From Pieris napi (taxonomy: Eukaryota; Arthropoda; Insecta; Lepidoptera; Pieridae), in contig NC_062254.1 in the NCBI RefSeq assembly GCF_905475465.1, positions 1,446,001 to 1,510,000 on the forward strand: 64,000 bases of DNA, read 5' to 3'. A program made the translations under genes and the position numbers. The notes below the pieces were generated by a model. It was not told the DNA's origin and did no database searches. It saw nothing but the letters and a program-made list of their open reading frames with translations. Shown piece by piece: positions 22,901 to 32,500 of this stretch; positions within the stretch are counted from its first letter, which is position 1, and every line of letters starts with the position of its first letter.

Positions 22901-24725
22901 GTAGAACATGTACTCATTATAATTCCAGCTACTATATCGCAAACTTGCGATAATAATATAGGTATTTCAATACATATGTGTTAGCTAATGTATGGTTCAC
23001 GCGATGGAATCTCATACTCGTTTTTTACTTGCATGTAATTCTTTTAATAAATAATTAATTAAATATTCACAATTGTACTTAGCAAGACATAGAAGAATGA
23101 GTTGCTGTGCTATTTACCACAAATTTTTGGTAATAAAAATGTTCAGTTTTAGAATGGAAAAAATCTTACTCTGTAAATCATCCAGCACCAACATATTGCC
23201 AAGTATCTTGGAGTGGACAATTTGCACTCGTTGGAATGGCGACACTTCATCAAATAGAGTTGCATCAATATCATACTCAAGTAGTCTTTCATCTGAAATA
23301 ATTTTTAATTTAATAAAGATTTTTGTAAAGGATATAAGCTCCTTGATTATTTACTGCAGTTTTAGCTGTAATATTTTTGAATAAACATAACCAATTTATA
23401 AGATAATTTTCTGTTAAAATTTATGCTTTGCAATTAGCTATTTCCTTTTGTATGCTAGGGCTAAATTAGGTTTAACTAAGAGAGATTACTAAAATAATAA
23501 ATGGTAAAAAAAGATTTACCTGATGATGGAAGATATCTACCGAATAGGCATCTTTTTAATGGCGGTAATGCCTGCGATTTCAATACTTTGATATGTTTTT
23601 TCAGCTTACTTTCCAATTCTTTTGCTAACTAAGGAAAAAATATATAAAAGTAATAATTAGAAATTAATGCAGTATTTCATACAAGAAACCTTTTTTTGGT
23701 CACACACTTACACACATTAGTTCATTTGAGTGATTTTTTTTTATTTGGTCTTTATAGCCATGTGAAGCAGTTTCTTAAACTGCTTTGTAGATTTTGGTAA
23801 ATTAAAAAAATAAGGAACTTTGGGTTGATATCTCAAAGTCCTTTTCGATGACTCAGTTCAGGATATAGATTAGTCATTTTGATTAATTCATGCCTATGAT
23901 TAAGTCAACGTAGAGGTAAAACATAAAAAATAGACATGTATTATTAGAAAATCTTACAAAAAGTTTCCATTTAAAAATTCTTACAATAATATAACACAAT
24001 AATTTGTTATAATAGGCCATTTATTTAAGGAATTAATTTTGGAATTAATGATATAACCAGGGCGAAGAGGATACACATTCAAATGTTTTTATTTCTGACC
24101 TGAACTAGTCAAATATATATAACACTGAAATGTTACAAATGGAGTTCTTTCATAGTCTAAAACAAATTAATACTGATTCATTTTAGTTTTTTAAGGATTA
24201 TGTGAAATGAAGTAGAAACATTTTCCAAGATATATTTAGTAATTTGTCATTCATTTATATTTTAGTTTTTTTTTATAATTAATTCGCCTAGAATTAAGTG
24301 AAATTTTAATAATTGAGTTTGAGTCTTAGATAAATGAAGGTAAATTTTAATCTATGTTTTTCTATTTCCCAAACTTTAAAGGTACTTAGATAATAAATAT
24401 GTATATTTTCAGAACTACTTTACTGAAGGTGAATTAAACTAACCTTGAAAGTGATTAATGGGTCTTCGCTGTCGTCTTTGTAATATTCAACATTTATAGT
24501 AACCAGACCTCGGTCAAACAGTCTTATAGAAACTGTAACACCTTTCGTTCCAGTTAAAATTTTCAGGGATCCACCATCTAGACTAATTTCAGCGGCTAAT
24601 AAAAGATTAGGAATGTACTCTTTCAGCAATGTTTGCAACTGTTCAAATACAGATTTTTGACCACTTTCATCAGCCAAACGAGCCGAATCTAAGGAAAAAT
24701 CTATCAACACACTTTGCACCGACAT
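16963..24725 (-). CDS. Sms: Spermine synthase
   Basis: Seven coding exons on the minus strand: 24725-24444, 23628-23520, 23292-23170, 22313-22227, 19872-19715, 19040-18849 and 17115-16963. One frame gives 367 residues, matching the usual 366 or so of animal spermine synthase. It transfers an aminopropyl group from decarboxylated S-adenosylmethionine to spermidine in the cytosol. Residues 1 to about 115 form the N-terminal AdoMetDC-like domain (MSVQSVLIDFSLDS). Then come ISEADLVYTETLMQRGKE, the nucleotide-binding ILGGGDGALLYELL (Asp about 204), LEIDEMVMKAC, CGDVLERRKG and the catalytic GDLTDIPISD (Asp about 282). The C-terminal exon reads GNGATSSDSLEMYEQVL...VPSFYEDWIFYQ. Introns are filled with repeats, especially the 2.3-kb one between exons 4 and 5. 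The gene lies head-to-head with eIF4E. Intact, with no frameshift. Confidence 0.94.
17225..17345 (+). repeat. Family A interspersed repeat (partial)
   Basis: Contains AGGCTCATCTGATGTTAA and GTGCGTTGCCGGCCTTTTTA, shared with copies near 19410-19520, 21212-21450, 47330-47455 (reversed), 59995-60290 and 62755-62830. Inside the last intron of spermine synthase. Confidence 0.7.
17380..17515 (-). repeat. Family C interspersed repeat (partial)
   Basis: Shares TGACGTGATAACGTCTTATA, GCACGTGCAAAAAAAA and CAAGCGAGAGCGCGGAAC with copies at about 19050-19400 and 52965-53420. Confidence 0.65.
17522..17711. mobile_element. Small AGGCC-ended MITE with duplicated terminus
   Basis: A 164-bp element (17525-17688) starts AGGCCGATTTACATTATC and ends in its complement (AATGTAAATCGGCCT), with long inner arms around AGTGTTTAGGAGAGTGCTTT. 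Flanks are TAA on both sides. Directly after it, GATAATGTAAATCGGCCT is repeated once more (to 17709), so the right end is present twice in tandem. Confidence 0.75.
18470..18640 (+). repeat. Family D repeat, LINE-type 3' end
   Basis: Shares TTGGCGATTAAAAGGAGTGG, TTGCCAGTTCTTC and TTCATAAGTGTACTTGT with copies at 36890-37135, 46420-46640 and 48590-48775. It looks like the 3' end of a non-LTR element. Confidence 0.65.
19050..19400 (-). repeat. Family C interspersed repeat
   Basis: A longer copy of the element at 52965-53420. Both contain CTTATAATTCGATGGAG, AAGTGCAAGCGAGAGCGC, ATACAAAATATCTATCAAA and CAGTAAACCGACTTTA in the same order. It begins immediately upstream of spermine synthase exon 6. 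Confidence 0.7.
19405..19530 (+). repeat. Family A interspersed repeat (diverged)
   Basis: GGAGGCTCACCTCATGTTAA and TGCGTTGCCAGCCTTTCAAG mark a diverged copy of family A, ending with the GGGTCCTAAGTC segment. Confidence 0.6.
19885..20125 (-). repeat. Family B tRNA-derived SINE (diverged)
   Basis: Contains CTGTGCCTGACACACGC and, on the minus strand, a B-box-like GGTTCGAACC in the tRNA-like head. Same order of segments as the better copies at 20575-20842 and 43555-43815. It starts just upstream of spermine synthase exon 5. Confidence 0.6.
20231..20530 (+). repeat. Family H repeat (ACTAGCTGCCC type)
   Basis: ACTAGCTGCCCCCGCGAACT, AACATGGAACA, TTCGGTTTTCCGGAATGA and GGGTTGATCGTAGAGG recur in reverse at about 42090-42475. 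It resembles the RTE-like repeats common in Lepidoptera; the class is not certain. Confidence 0.65.
20575..20842 (-). repeat. Family B tRNA-derived SINE
   Basis: Read on the minus strand, it begins with a tRNA-like head: TTGGCCTAATGG (A box) and a B-box region TCGTAGGTTCAATCCCC. It ends near TGAGGCCCAGACC...CACTGATTTATTA. Other copies: 43555-43815 (+), 49755-50045, 53715-53970, 22345-22450 and 42770-42905 (all minus). Confidence 0.8.
21212..21450 (+). repeat. Family A interspersed repeat
   Basis: A good copy of family A including its 3' half. It holds a perfect 12-bp inverted repeat CGGACGTCGAGG (21373-21384) / CCTCGACGTCCG (21411-21422), also present at 60227-60276. Confidence 0.75.
22345..22450 (-). 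repeat. Family B SINE fragment
   Basis: The head region only: ATGCGCACATAGACAC, GTCCATTGGTGCACAGCC, GGATCGAACCTACGACGACG and GTCGCACGCTAAACCC. Confidence 0.65.
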
Positions 24726-25137
24726 TGTTTTTATATAAAATAGATTAATTATTTGGTACGTAAACTTTAGCACCGGCAATTTTGTAAAGACAAAATTGAA
24801 AATGAATGAATTTGAAATTTGAATGAAATGAATTTAAATTACCAGGGTTGCCATAAAATTTCGATTTCAAAATTCCACTTAGCTGTAACAAGAAATTCAC
24901 AACATAAAAAATTTCTGTTTAAAAATAGGTAGTTCAATATTATCATCTATTTATTTTTTTCGTTATTATTATTTTTTTTTTAAACTTAAAGCAGAACCTT
25001 TTTCGAAATCAAAGATTCAATATCACCAATAAAGTAACTGATAACTGACAATTGACTTATGACAGACACGGCTAGCATCATAAAATTTTACCATCCGTCT
25101 TTTAGCAAAAATCAGGGTGCGAAAAGAATTTTGAGAT
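24726..25137. promoter_or_regulatory. Shared divergent promoter of spermine synthase and eIF4E
   Basis: Only 412 bp separate the two start codons, which face away from each other. The segment must hold both 5' UTRs and transcription starts. No clear TATA box is evident, as is usual for housekeeping genes. Exact start sites cannot be read from sequence. Confidence 0.7.
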
Positions 25138-27161
25138 ATGGCTGGGAATACTGCTGAAGAAGTTGAGGTATTTGAAAATATAAAATACCTTCAATTTGTT
25201 AAAAATTTCCAATGATAAATATATTAAACAGATTCATTACATTTCAACTTCAATATATGCTGATGTGGCTAGGCTAACTTTCTCTCCGGCATTACTTTTA
25301 AGTTATTCATATTTAATTAGTTTTATTTTAATTAGTGCATTATTTCGGTTTAAGTTGACGTTAAAAGATAAATAAATTTACGTTTTCTTCTACTAGCTTT
25401 CATTGGAATCTTAGGTTATATTTTGTAAAAAAAATGACTTGTGTATTTAAGGGTTCGGCAGGTCCCGAGACTAAAACTACTAACAATGCGGAGATACCAC
25501 CCGAGTTTTTGATCAAGCACCCTCTGCAGAATGCGTGGAGCTTATGGTTTTACGACAATGATAGAACAAAAACATGGGAAGAGAATCAGATTGAATTAAC
25601 AACCTTTGACACAGTTGAAGATTTTTGGAGGTAAAAACCAAATTCAATTACATTAATTACTATAGTATATAAATACATAATAATAATGAGATCCCAATAG
25701 ACTTGATTAAATCATAAAAATTGATATACTAATAAAATAAAGAAGCATTAATATATACCATGTGGGAATTCCTTCTGAATTTTACTTTTATAAAAGTGTA
25801 ATTGCACTTGCTGTAATATGTATGTTGCATAGATTTAAGTTCATGTAAATAGGATCTAAATGTATTTATAGATTGATCTAGTTAACACATAATATGTTAT
25901 ATATATACAACAGTATTTTATGTTTAAATAAATCTTTCACATGATCTATTGTTCCAACATCATCATCATCATTATAATACAAAGGACAAAAAATTGTTTA
26001 TTCTAGGCTTTTCCACCATATTAAAGCCCCATCTGAGTTGCGCCAAGGCCATGACTATGCCGTATTCAAAAAAGGAATTCGACCCATGTGGGAAGATGAT
26101 GCTAACAAAATGGGTGGGAGATGGCTGATTAGTCTTGAAAAGAGCAAACGTAATTCTGACCTTGATCGATTCTGGTTAGATTGTGTAAGTATTCTTTCAT
26201 ATTTACTAATGATAAAATAGTGACACTGCCTTATTATTAATCGGGGAAAGAAGAAGTTTCAAGTAGAGATACAGAATTTAAGACATAACAAACTTGTATC
26301 AAAAATCATATTAAAAATTTATGTTACTGCTATGCAGGCTAAATATGCATATTTTTCTCCCTATATTTCATCTTTTTTTCTCTATTATGTACATCAGGCT
26401 AGGCAGCTAGTGACCCACTCTTGAAGAGGCACATATTTAATAGCATTTTAAAATTTGCAGGTACTTCTATTAATTGGAGAAAACTTTGAACATCCTGAAG
26501 AAATCTGTGGGGCTGTTGTTAATGTTAGACCAAAATTAGATAAAATTGGTAAGTGTCTTATAATACTATTATATACATCTTCGTTTAAAACATAGCTGAA
26601 TTATTTAAAACTTTTTTATATTAAGAAATACAGTTTAGTTTTATGATATGTTATACGATAGTTATATGATATACTATATAATTATTTATACCTTAATTTT
26701 TATGATAAAATATTTGTATTCTGAAGTTTTGGTTAAATATTGTTTGATATAACAGTGTTTACAGAAGTTTATTAGATAAATACTTTTTTACTTATTTTTA
26801 TTCAGATCAATAATAGTTAGTGGTAGTGTGCTGAGTTTTAATCTCATACAATTATTAGAAAATATAATATAATATGGATTAGAATTTTAATTTCATATTA
26901 ATAATAATCATGGTAACCAAAATGTTATTATTTTAATTCCACATTTAATAATGAGCTTGATTAAGTTTAATTAATATTGACAATTATTGTATAAACTTTT
27001 CAGCTGTGTGGACTGCAGACACATCCAAGCAGCAGGCTGTCTTGGACATTGGTAGGAAATTAAAAGACCAGCTCGGGATTCATGGAAAGATTGGCTTCCA
27101 AGTTCATCGTGATACCATGGTCAAGCACTCATCTTCCACCAAGAACCTCTACACTGTCTAG
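25138..27161 (+). CDS. eIF4E: Eukaryotic translation initiation factor 4E
   Basis: Five coding exons: 25138-25167, 25452-25630, 26007-26184, 26461-26548 and 27004-27161. They give 210 residues in one frame. The protein binds the 5' cap of mRNA and, through eIF4G, brings the ribosome to it. Cap-stacking tryptophans are W52 (DRTKTWEEN) and W98 next to E99 (GIRPMWEDD), matching human W56, W102 and E103. W69 (TVEDFWR) is the eIF4G/4E-BP contact (human W73). The phosphate-binding basic residues are in GGRWLI and VVNVRPK. The C-terminus SSSTKNLYTV is of the normal type. The start is the short first exon MAGNTAEEVE. An alternative ATG at 25434, just before exon 2, is possible but less likely. A long 3' UTR of about 1.27 kb follows. 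Confidence 0.96.
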
Positions 27162-28455
27162 CATCCACCATACAATCAATTCCATCCAGTCTCGCAAACC
27201 ATACAAAATTGTTATGTGGTTTATGTCCAACGGAATGGAATTGTTATTCCAATGTTGTGTTGGAAATAATTTAACTTGTGAAATGTCAATGTGATAGCAC
27301 ACAGTATATAGAAATTCAACTATATTTTGTTGTCTCCATAATCTGTGCAACCAAATTGTGATAAGGAACCATAAATGTAACTAGGATTAAATTATAAACA
27401 ATGATATTATATTATGAAAACACAATGTTTTATATTGTCTGTCTCCTTTATTGAAAGAGTTCTTGGATAACATTATAATATCATTGGTTTTAAGTTAATT
27501 TATGACAGACTGCACTTCATACAATTAGAAGACCGACTTTCTTAAGTTTTAACAGTACAATTCTTAACCGAGTAAAATATGATGGCAACTGTCAACTGTC
27601 ATTAACCAACGAAGTAGGTTATCAATCGAATGTGTTGTTTTTTTTTTCAAGTGATTTTAACTTTCTACAGTATGGGGAGATTGTTGTCTGTTTCGTCTGT
27701 AGCTGACATCTCTATTGTAGTTGTTGGAAAAATTGTGGTATAACAAAGTGTGAAGTCTGTTATTTGTCTTAAAAAAATATTAAATTTACTGACAATATTA
27801 GGTTGACGTTTCATGAATTCTCACTAAGCGAGTTTGACTAATGAGTGGAAGTACTAAACTGTATGTTTGTTGGATGGTACTATGATAAATAATTTAAAAG
27901 GTTTAGATTAATATTAAATACTTTATTTGAAAGAAATATGCTCGACAAGCAATATTGGCTTATGAAATATTAAGAAAATAGTTAACAGTGTACATTGGTA
28001 GTCAACCTGTGACATGACTTAGAGCTAGTTTAATTTCAATTTTTAATAAGTTCGTCAAATACAAGTTTTGTTATTTAACAGCTAACCAGTGTGGATTAAT
28101 TTTAAAATATATATATAGGTTTCTATTTACTCATTAAGGGCTAAGGCCAAATAAGTATGTCTTGGTTGTAATTTTTAATACTGTACTCTAGCTTTGTAGC
28201 ACCTCTGTTAATTCTTGGTACTAAAATGTCTTATGCATTGCTTAAATTGTCCTCGGTGTTCAATAGACTATATTTTGGTATTTCATATAAAAATACTAAA
28301 GCATGTGTGTATTTATTTTACCTTTCCCATTAAGAAGATATGAAAAGATAGATCGCAAGTGATTTACCAAACGTTGGAATGTCAGTAGTGGTTTTGCTCT
28401 ATCAAGTTTCATTATGCAAATGCCTCTCAATAAACATTAAAATTATTTATAATTG
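27162..28455 (+). other. eIF4E 3' UTR with polyadenylation signal
   Basis: AT-rich sequence without coding potential. The best poly(A) signal is AATAAA at 28429-28434, which would give a 3' UTR of roughly 1.3 kb. Earlier termination cannot be excluded. Confidence 0.45.
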
Positions 28456-29516
28456 TGGTTATTTTTAACAAACTTATTCCAAGTTTATATGTAATGTAAG
28501 AATAAATGCGACCCCTATCGCGCAATTATTTGTTCAAAATTCAAATCTCATCTGTATCAAAGCGTTAATTTAACTATGACATTAATACTTTCTCATGAAC
28601 GTTCTTGCCTACTAGGAGAAATGCTCAAAGTAGTTTTATTGTTTATTTTTTAATCTTAATAACATGAAACTTTGATATATTGTTAAAGTATATTTCATCA
28701 ATTCAGGAATTTACATTGGGTTTCTACTTACAAAAAACTTAAAATTTTAAAAATAATATGTTTTTTATTATTATTAGCGAGTGCTAGTCTGTGACGCGTA
28801 AGCAAGTCGTGTTAGTTTTTATATGGTTCGACCAAAATTCTCCAATTATTACCAATTACAAGACCTGGCTGTATGGATCAAAGTCCTTTGACTTTCCTAT
28901 TAGGGATAAATTAATATCAAAATCATTATAGGTGGTTTTAGAGTAAAGGGTGCAATAGGTAATGTCATTTCATATGACAAATTAAAGTAGGGCCAATTTA
29001 ATAGTTCACATGTAATATGTATTACAAAGTGTACAATTGCTATATATTGATATAACTTTATTCAATTCCGATTACATAGTGATAATAGAAGATAAATTCA
29101 CGATTTACTTTTACTCATAATACTGACGTTGTTACAATGTTGCATCAGTGAAGATATGAAGCTAAAATTGACAGATGTCAAATGTGATCTATAGAATTAG
29201 AGATAAAATAATCGGTGCAGAGCAGAGCTTGATAAGAAGCGGCTATGTTATCAATGCAATTAGTATTTTCAATAGCAACACCTCTTCACAAATATTGTTT
29301 GGGGAATTTTATTTCATAGAGTATAGTGTACTGGGTTCCCATAATTATAAAATTTATTTACAAAGTAGGTATAATATATGAGTCACGGAGCAGGAAGGCC
29401 GAAATCATAGTTGATATTTGATAAAGTTATATTAAATCGTTCGTCAAGTTCAGTCCTGTTCTAATAGTTAATTGCATTGATACTCTCACTTAGCAGATAA
29501 TAATAAAGAGTGATCT
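28456..29516. other. Spacer between the two eIF4E genes
   Basis: About 1 kb with no recognised gene or repeat. It should contain the promoter of the downstream paralogue. Confidence 0.4.
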
Positions 29517-32500
29517 ATGGCATCAAATAGCGAGGTAAGCTCTCTTTAATATTTACGTTTTAGTTTACACAAATACAGCATAATTATTTGCCGCGATTTT
29601 TAACTTTCATTAAACCAACTTTCCCAAAGACCGAAATTTTAACGATTCTGGTTGGTATATTTTATAACTATTACAAGTAAAGTGAATATGGACAAACAGT
29701 TGCAATTTTAGGTACGATGTGTAACATTTAACGACTCATAAATTACCTATAAACTTCGTTAATTTAAAACATTGTATTTTAGAACTTAAAAGCAGTTGAG
29801 ATGAATACTACGGCCTTAACAAATGATTATTACCACCCTTTAGAATACCACTGGAAGTTATGGGTATTTACGAACGATAAAAAGGACTGGGAAGAAAATT
29901 TAGTTTGTGCAGCGGACAGTGTTGCCAACTCGGATTTTGAAAATTACGTAGGTCAGATTAAACAATTACGTAGATTTAGCAAAAATTGTATAGGAAAAGT
30001 TCGTAGATCTACGTACTTTTTTTTATGAGTGAAATGAAGAGGGTAGGGTTGGTAAAACTGAATAAAAAGAGTGTTATTTTTTTGAAATGGAAATAAAAAA
30101 AAATATATTCATTATTATTTTCTGGTAAATTAAATTTGTACATGTTTTTATTAAAAAGTTTAATATGATCTTGCGTTGGCCCAGGATTACTTTTCAGATC
30201 ACTTTTTGTAAAATGTAACCCTGTGAGGGTTTCAGTAGACTGAGGTCCGTTTCTGATGTTAGTTTTCATCAAGTTTATTAAAGAAAAACGTCGTTCAACA
30301 TTTGCGCTACTATGAGGTAATGTTAATAACTTTTGTGTAAATTGGGCTAGGAGGGGAAACTGCTGAGTTGCATCTCATTTTTTTTATTTTGGCAATATGA
30401 CGCCAAAAGTCATCTGCTTTGAATATCTGATCCTCTTGAAATGGTAGATTTGTGTTTCTTAAAGTTCTCCATTCCCGGTCTGATTGTTTTTAACTTTTTT
30501 TTTTCGAAAGTAATAGATATTATGCCTATTCAGCCTAATGAATTTGGATATTGTGCAAAATTTTCAATTTGATTAAAAATACGTAGATTCTGTGACTGAA
30601 GTTCGTAGGTTTTCAGAAAAGGCCTAAAATACGTAGATCTACGTAAAAAGACGTAGAGTTGGCAACGCTGGCAGCGGATTTCGGAACTGTTGAAGATTTT
30701 TGGAGGTTTTCATTTTGATTCTAACCGTATCGTAGTAGAATGATAGTAGGATGACTCAAACAATAAGCATAAATAGTAGTAAGAGCCTAACGATAGTTTA
30801 AATAAGTGTTCGTAAAAATCAACGATAATTTTTTTACAGTAACAAAGCAAAGTTGCTATTCCAAATATTAATAGTTTATTTTAGTTTATTTTATAAATAT
30901 AAATTAAAACGATGCTTGTTTCCGCCGAGAGTGCCAAATTTGTACAATAATTTCCTATTACTTGAATGCCAAGTCGAGCAATAAAGCGGCGCTGCCGTAC
31001 CATCCTTTCCTCGAAGACCATTTTCGGTAACTTCGTTGTGGATAAGATTAGAAGATTATGAAAATATAACATTCGGCTCTCGGCCTACAGCCTCTGTCTT
31101 CTTTGCCGATGAGTATGAATGTCTTCCGATTCACATTTAATAACGTGGAATAAGTGATAGCTGTATTCCATAGTAAACATTTTTTTGTTATGTTTTTGAT
31201 GGCATTCAATTTTACGCGTCGCTTGCGCCAAGAAGCTGTGAATATTTGACTTTCGAGTATTTTTTCAGTATTATTCACCACATAAAGAGGCCTTCTGAGA
31301 TGAAATCAGGGCAGGATTATTTAATATTCAAAAAGGGCATACAACCAAAGTGGGAACATCCAGCTAATGAGAATGGAGGAAGGTGGATTATCAATGTAGA
31401 AAAAAATCTTAGCCGTTTAGACGAGGTCTGGTTGCTTTTGGTACGAATGTTTTACTATTTTAAATTAAAATACATAATAGTGAATTTGTTAATTGTTTAT
31501 ATCCTGAAATGAAATGCAAACATCTCTGTTCAAACGCTGACGCTTAGCGCTGGCTTTTGTTTACGTCACCACGTAGCGTGTTTGTTTACGTATCTGTTAC
31601 ATATTAAATTTTAAATGCCTGGCAAATTATGGAAGCAGATAAAAAACTTCCTTGTTATATGCGCAAACTAAAACAATGGTGTAGGCTAAGATAAAGGATA
31701 AAGTATCTTCAATATTAAATAAAATAAGAAAACCCTTAAATTTCATTTCAATATTTCTTACTTAAGTTACTAGCTACGCCTGCGGTTTCACTCGCATGAA
31801 TACCGATCTCGTGGTAGTGGAAAGTCAACTATGTTGGACTATAGATATATTTTTATTATCATAAACCTTTTATGTTACTTAGTTTTTAATTACTTCCTTT
31901 TAGACTATTAGATACTCACTTACATAATGTAATCAATACACAGATTTTACTTTACAACTTTTAAAAATGTATATCTAATACATTTTTAAACTCGTAACAT
32001 TATTTACGTAGAATGTCCGACACTAGTAAATTTTAAAATAGTCTACAGGTATTGAAAATTCTTGATTTAAAGTGGGTATGAAAGATTTTTTTTAAGCAGT
32101 CTTGGAATTTTTTACTTGATTAATTGTTCAAAATAAAAACAGAAATTCAAAATGCAAAATTTTCTTCTATAATATTAGAGATTTATTTGTAGAACTTCAG
32201 TGTTTCAGAACTTCCCTATAACAACATTTGACGTAGTTTTGTTTTGTGGCAGAAAATAATTTTTCCGACTTCCGACTCGGGATATGCTAACATACAATTG
32301 CATAATATGGGTAAAACATGGTTTTTGTAGATATTGATACGTTCTATAATACTGTACGAATTTTTTTTTGGTTCTGATGACAGATTTCTTATGGATTTTT
32401 TCACTTTGGATTATATTATTACATTTTTACTAAGGATCCCTATTTTTTTTTGAAAATGTATAACCTACGTCAGTTAGTGAATATGCAGCTTTCTAACGGT

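Noticed and set aside
30009..30194. Hydrophobic tail after the hAT dimerisation remnant
   Set aside because: Low-complexity Phe/Asn-rich sequence, not part of the transposase domain.
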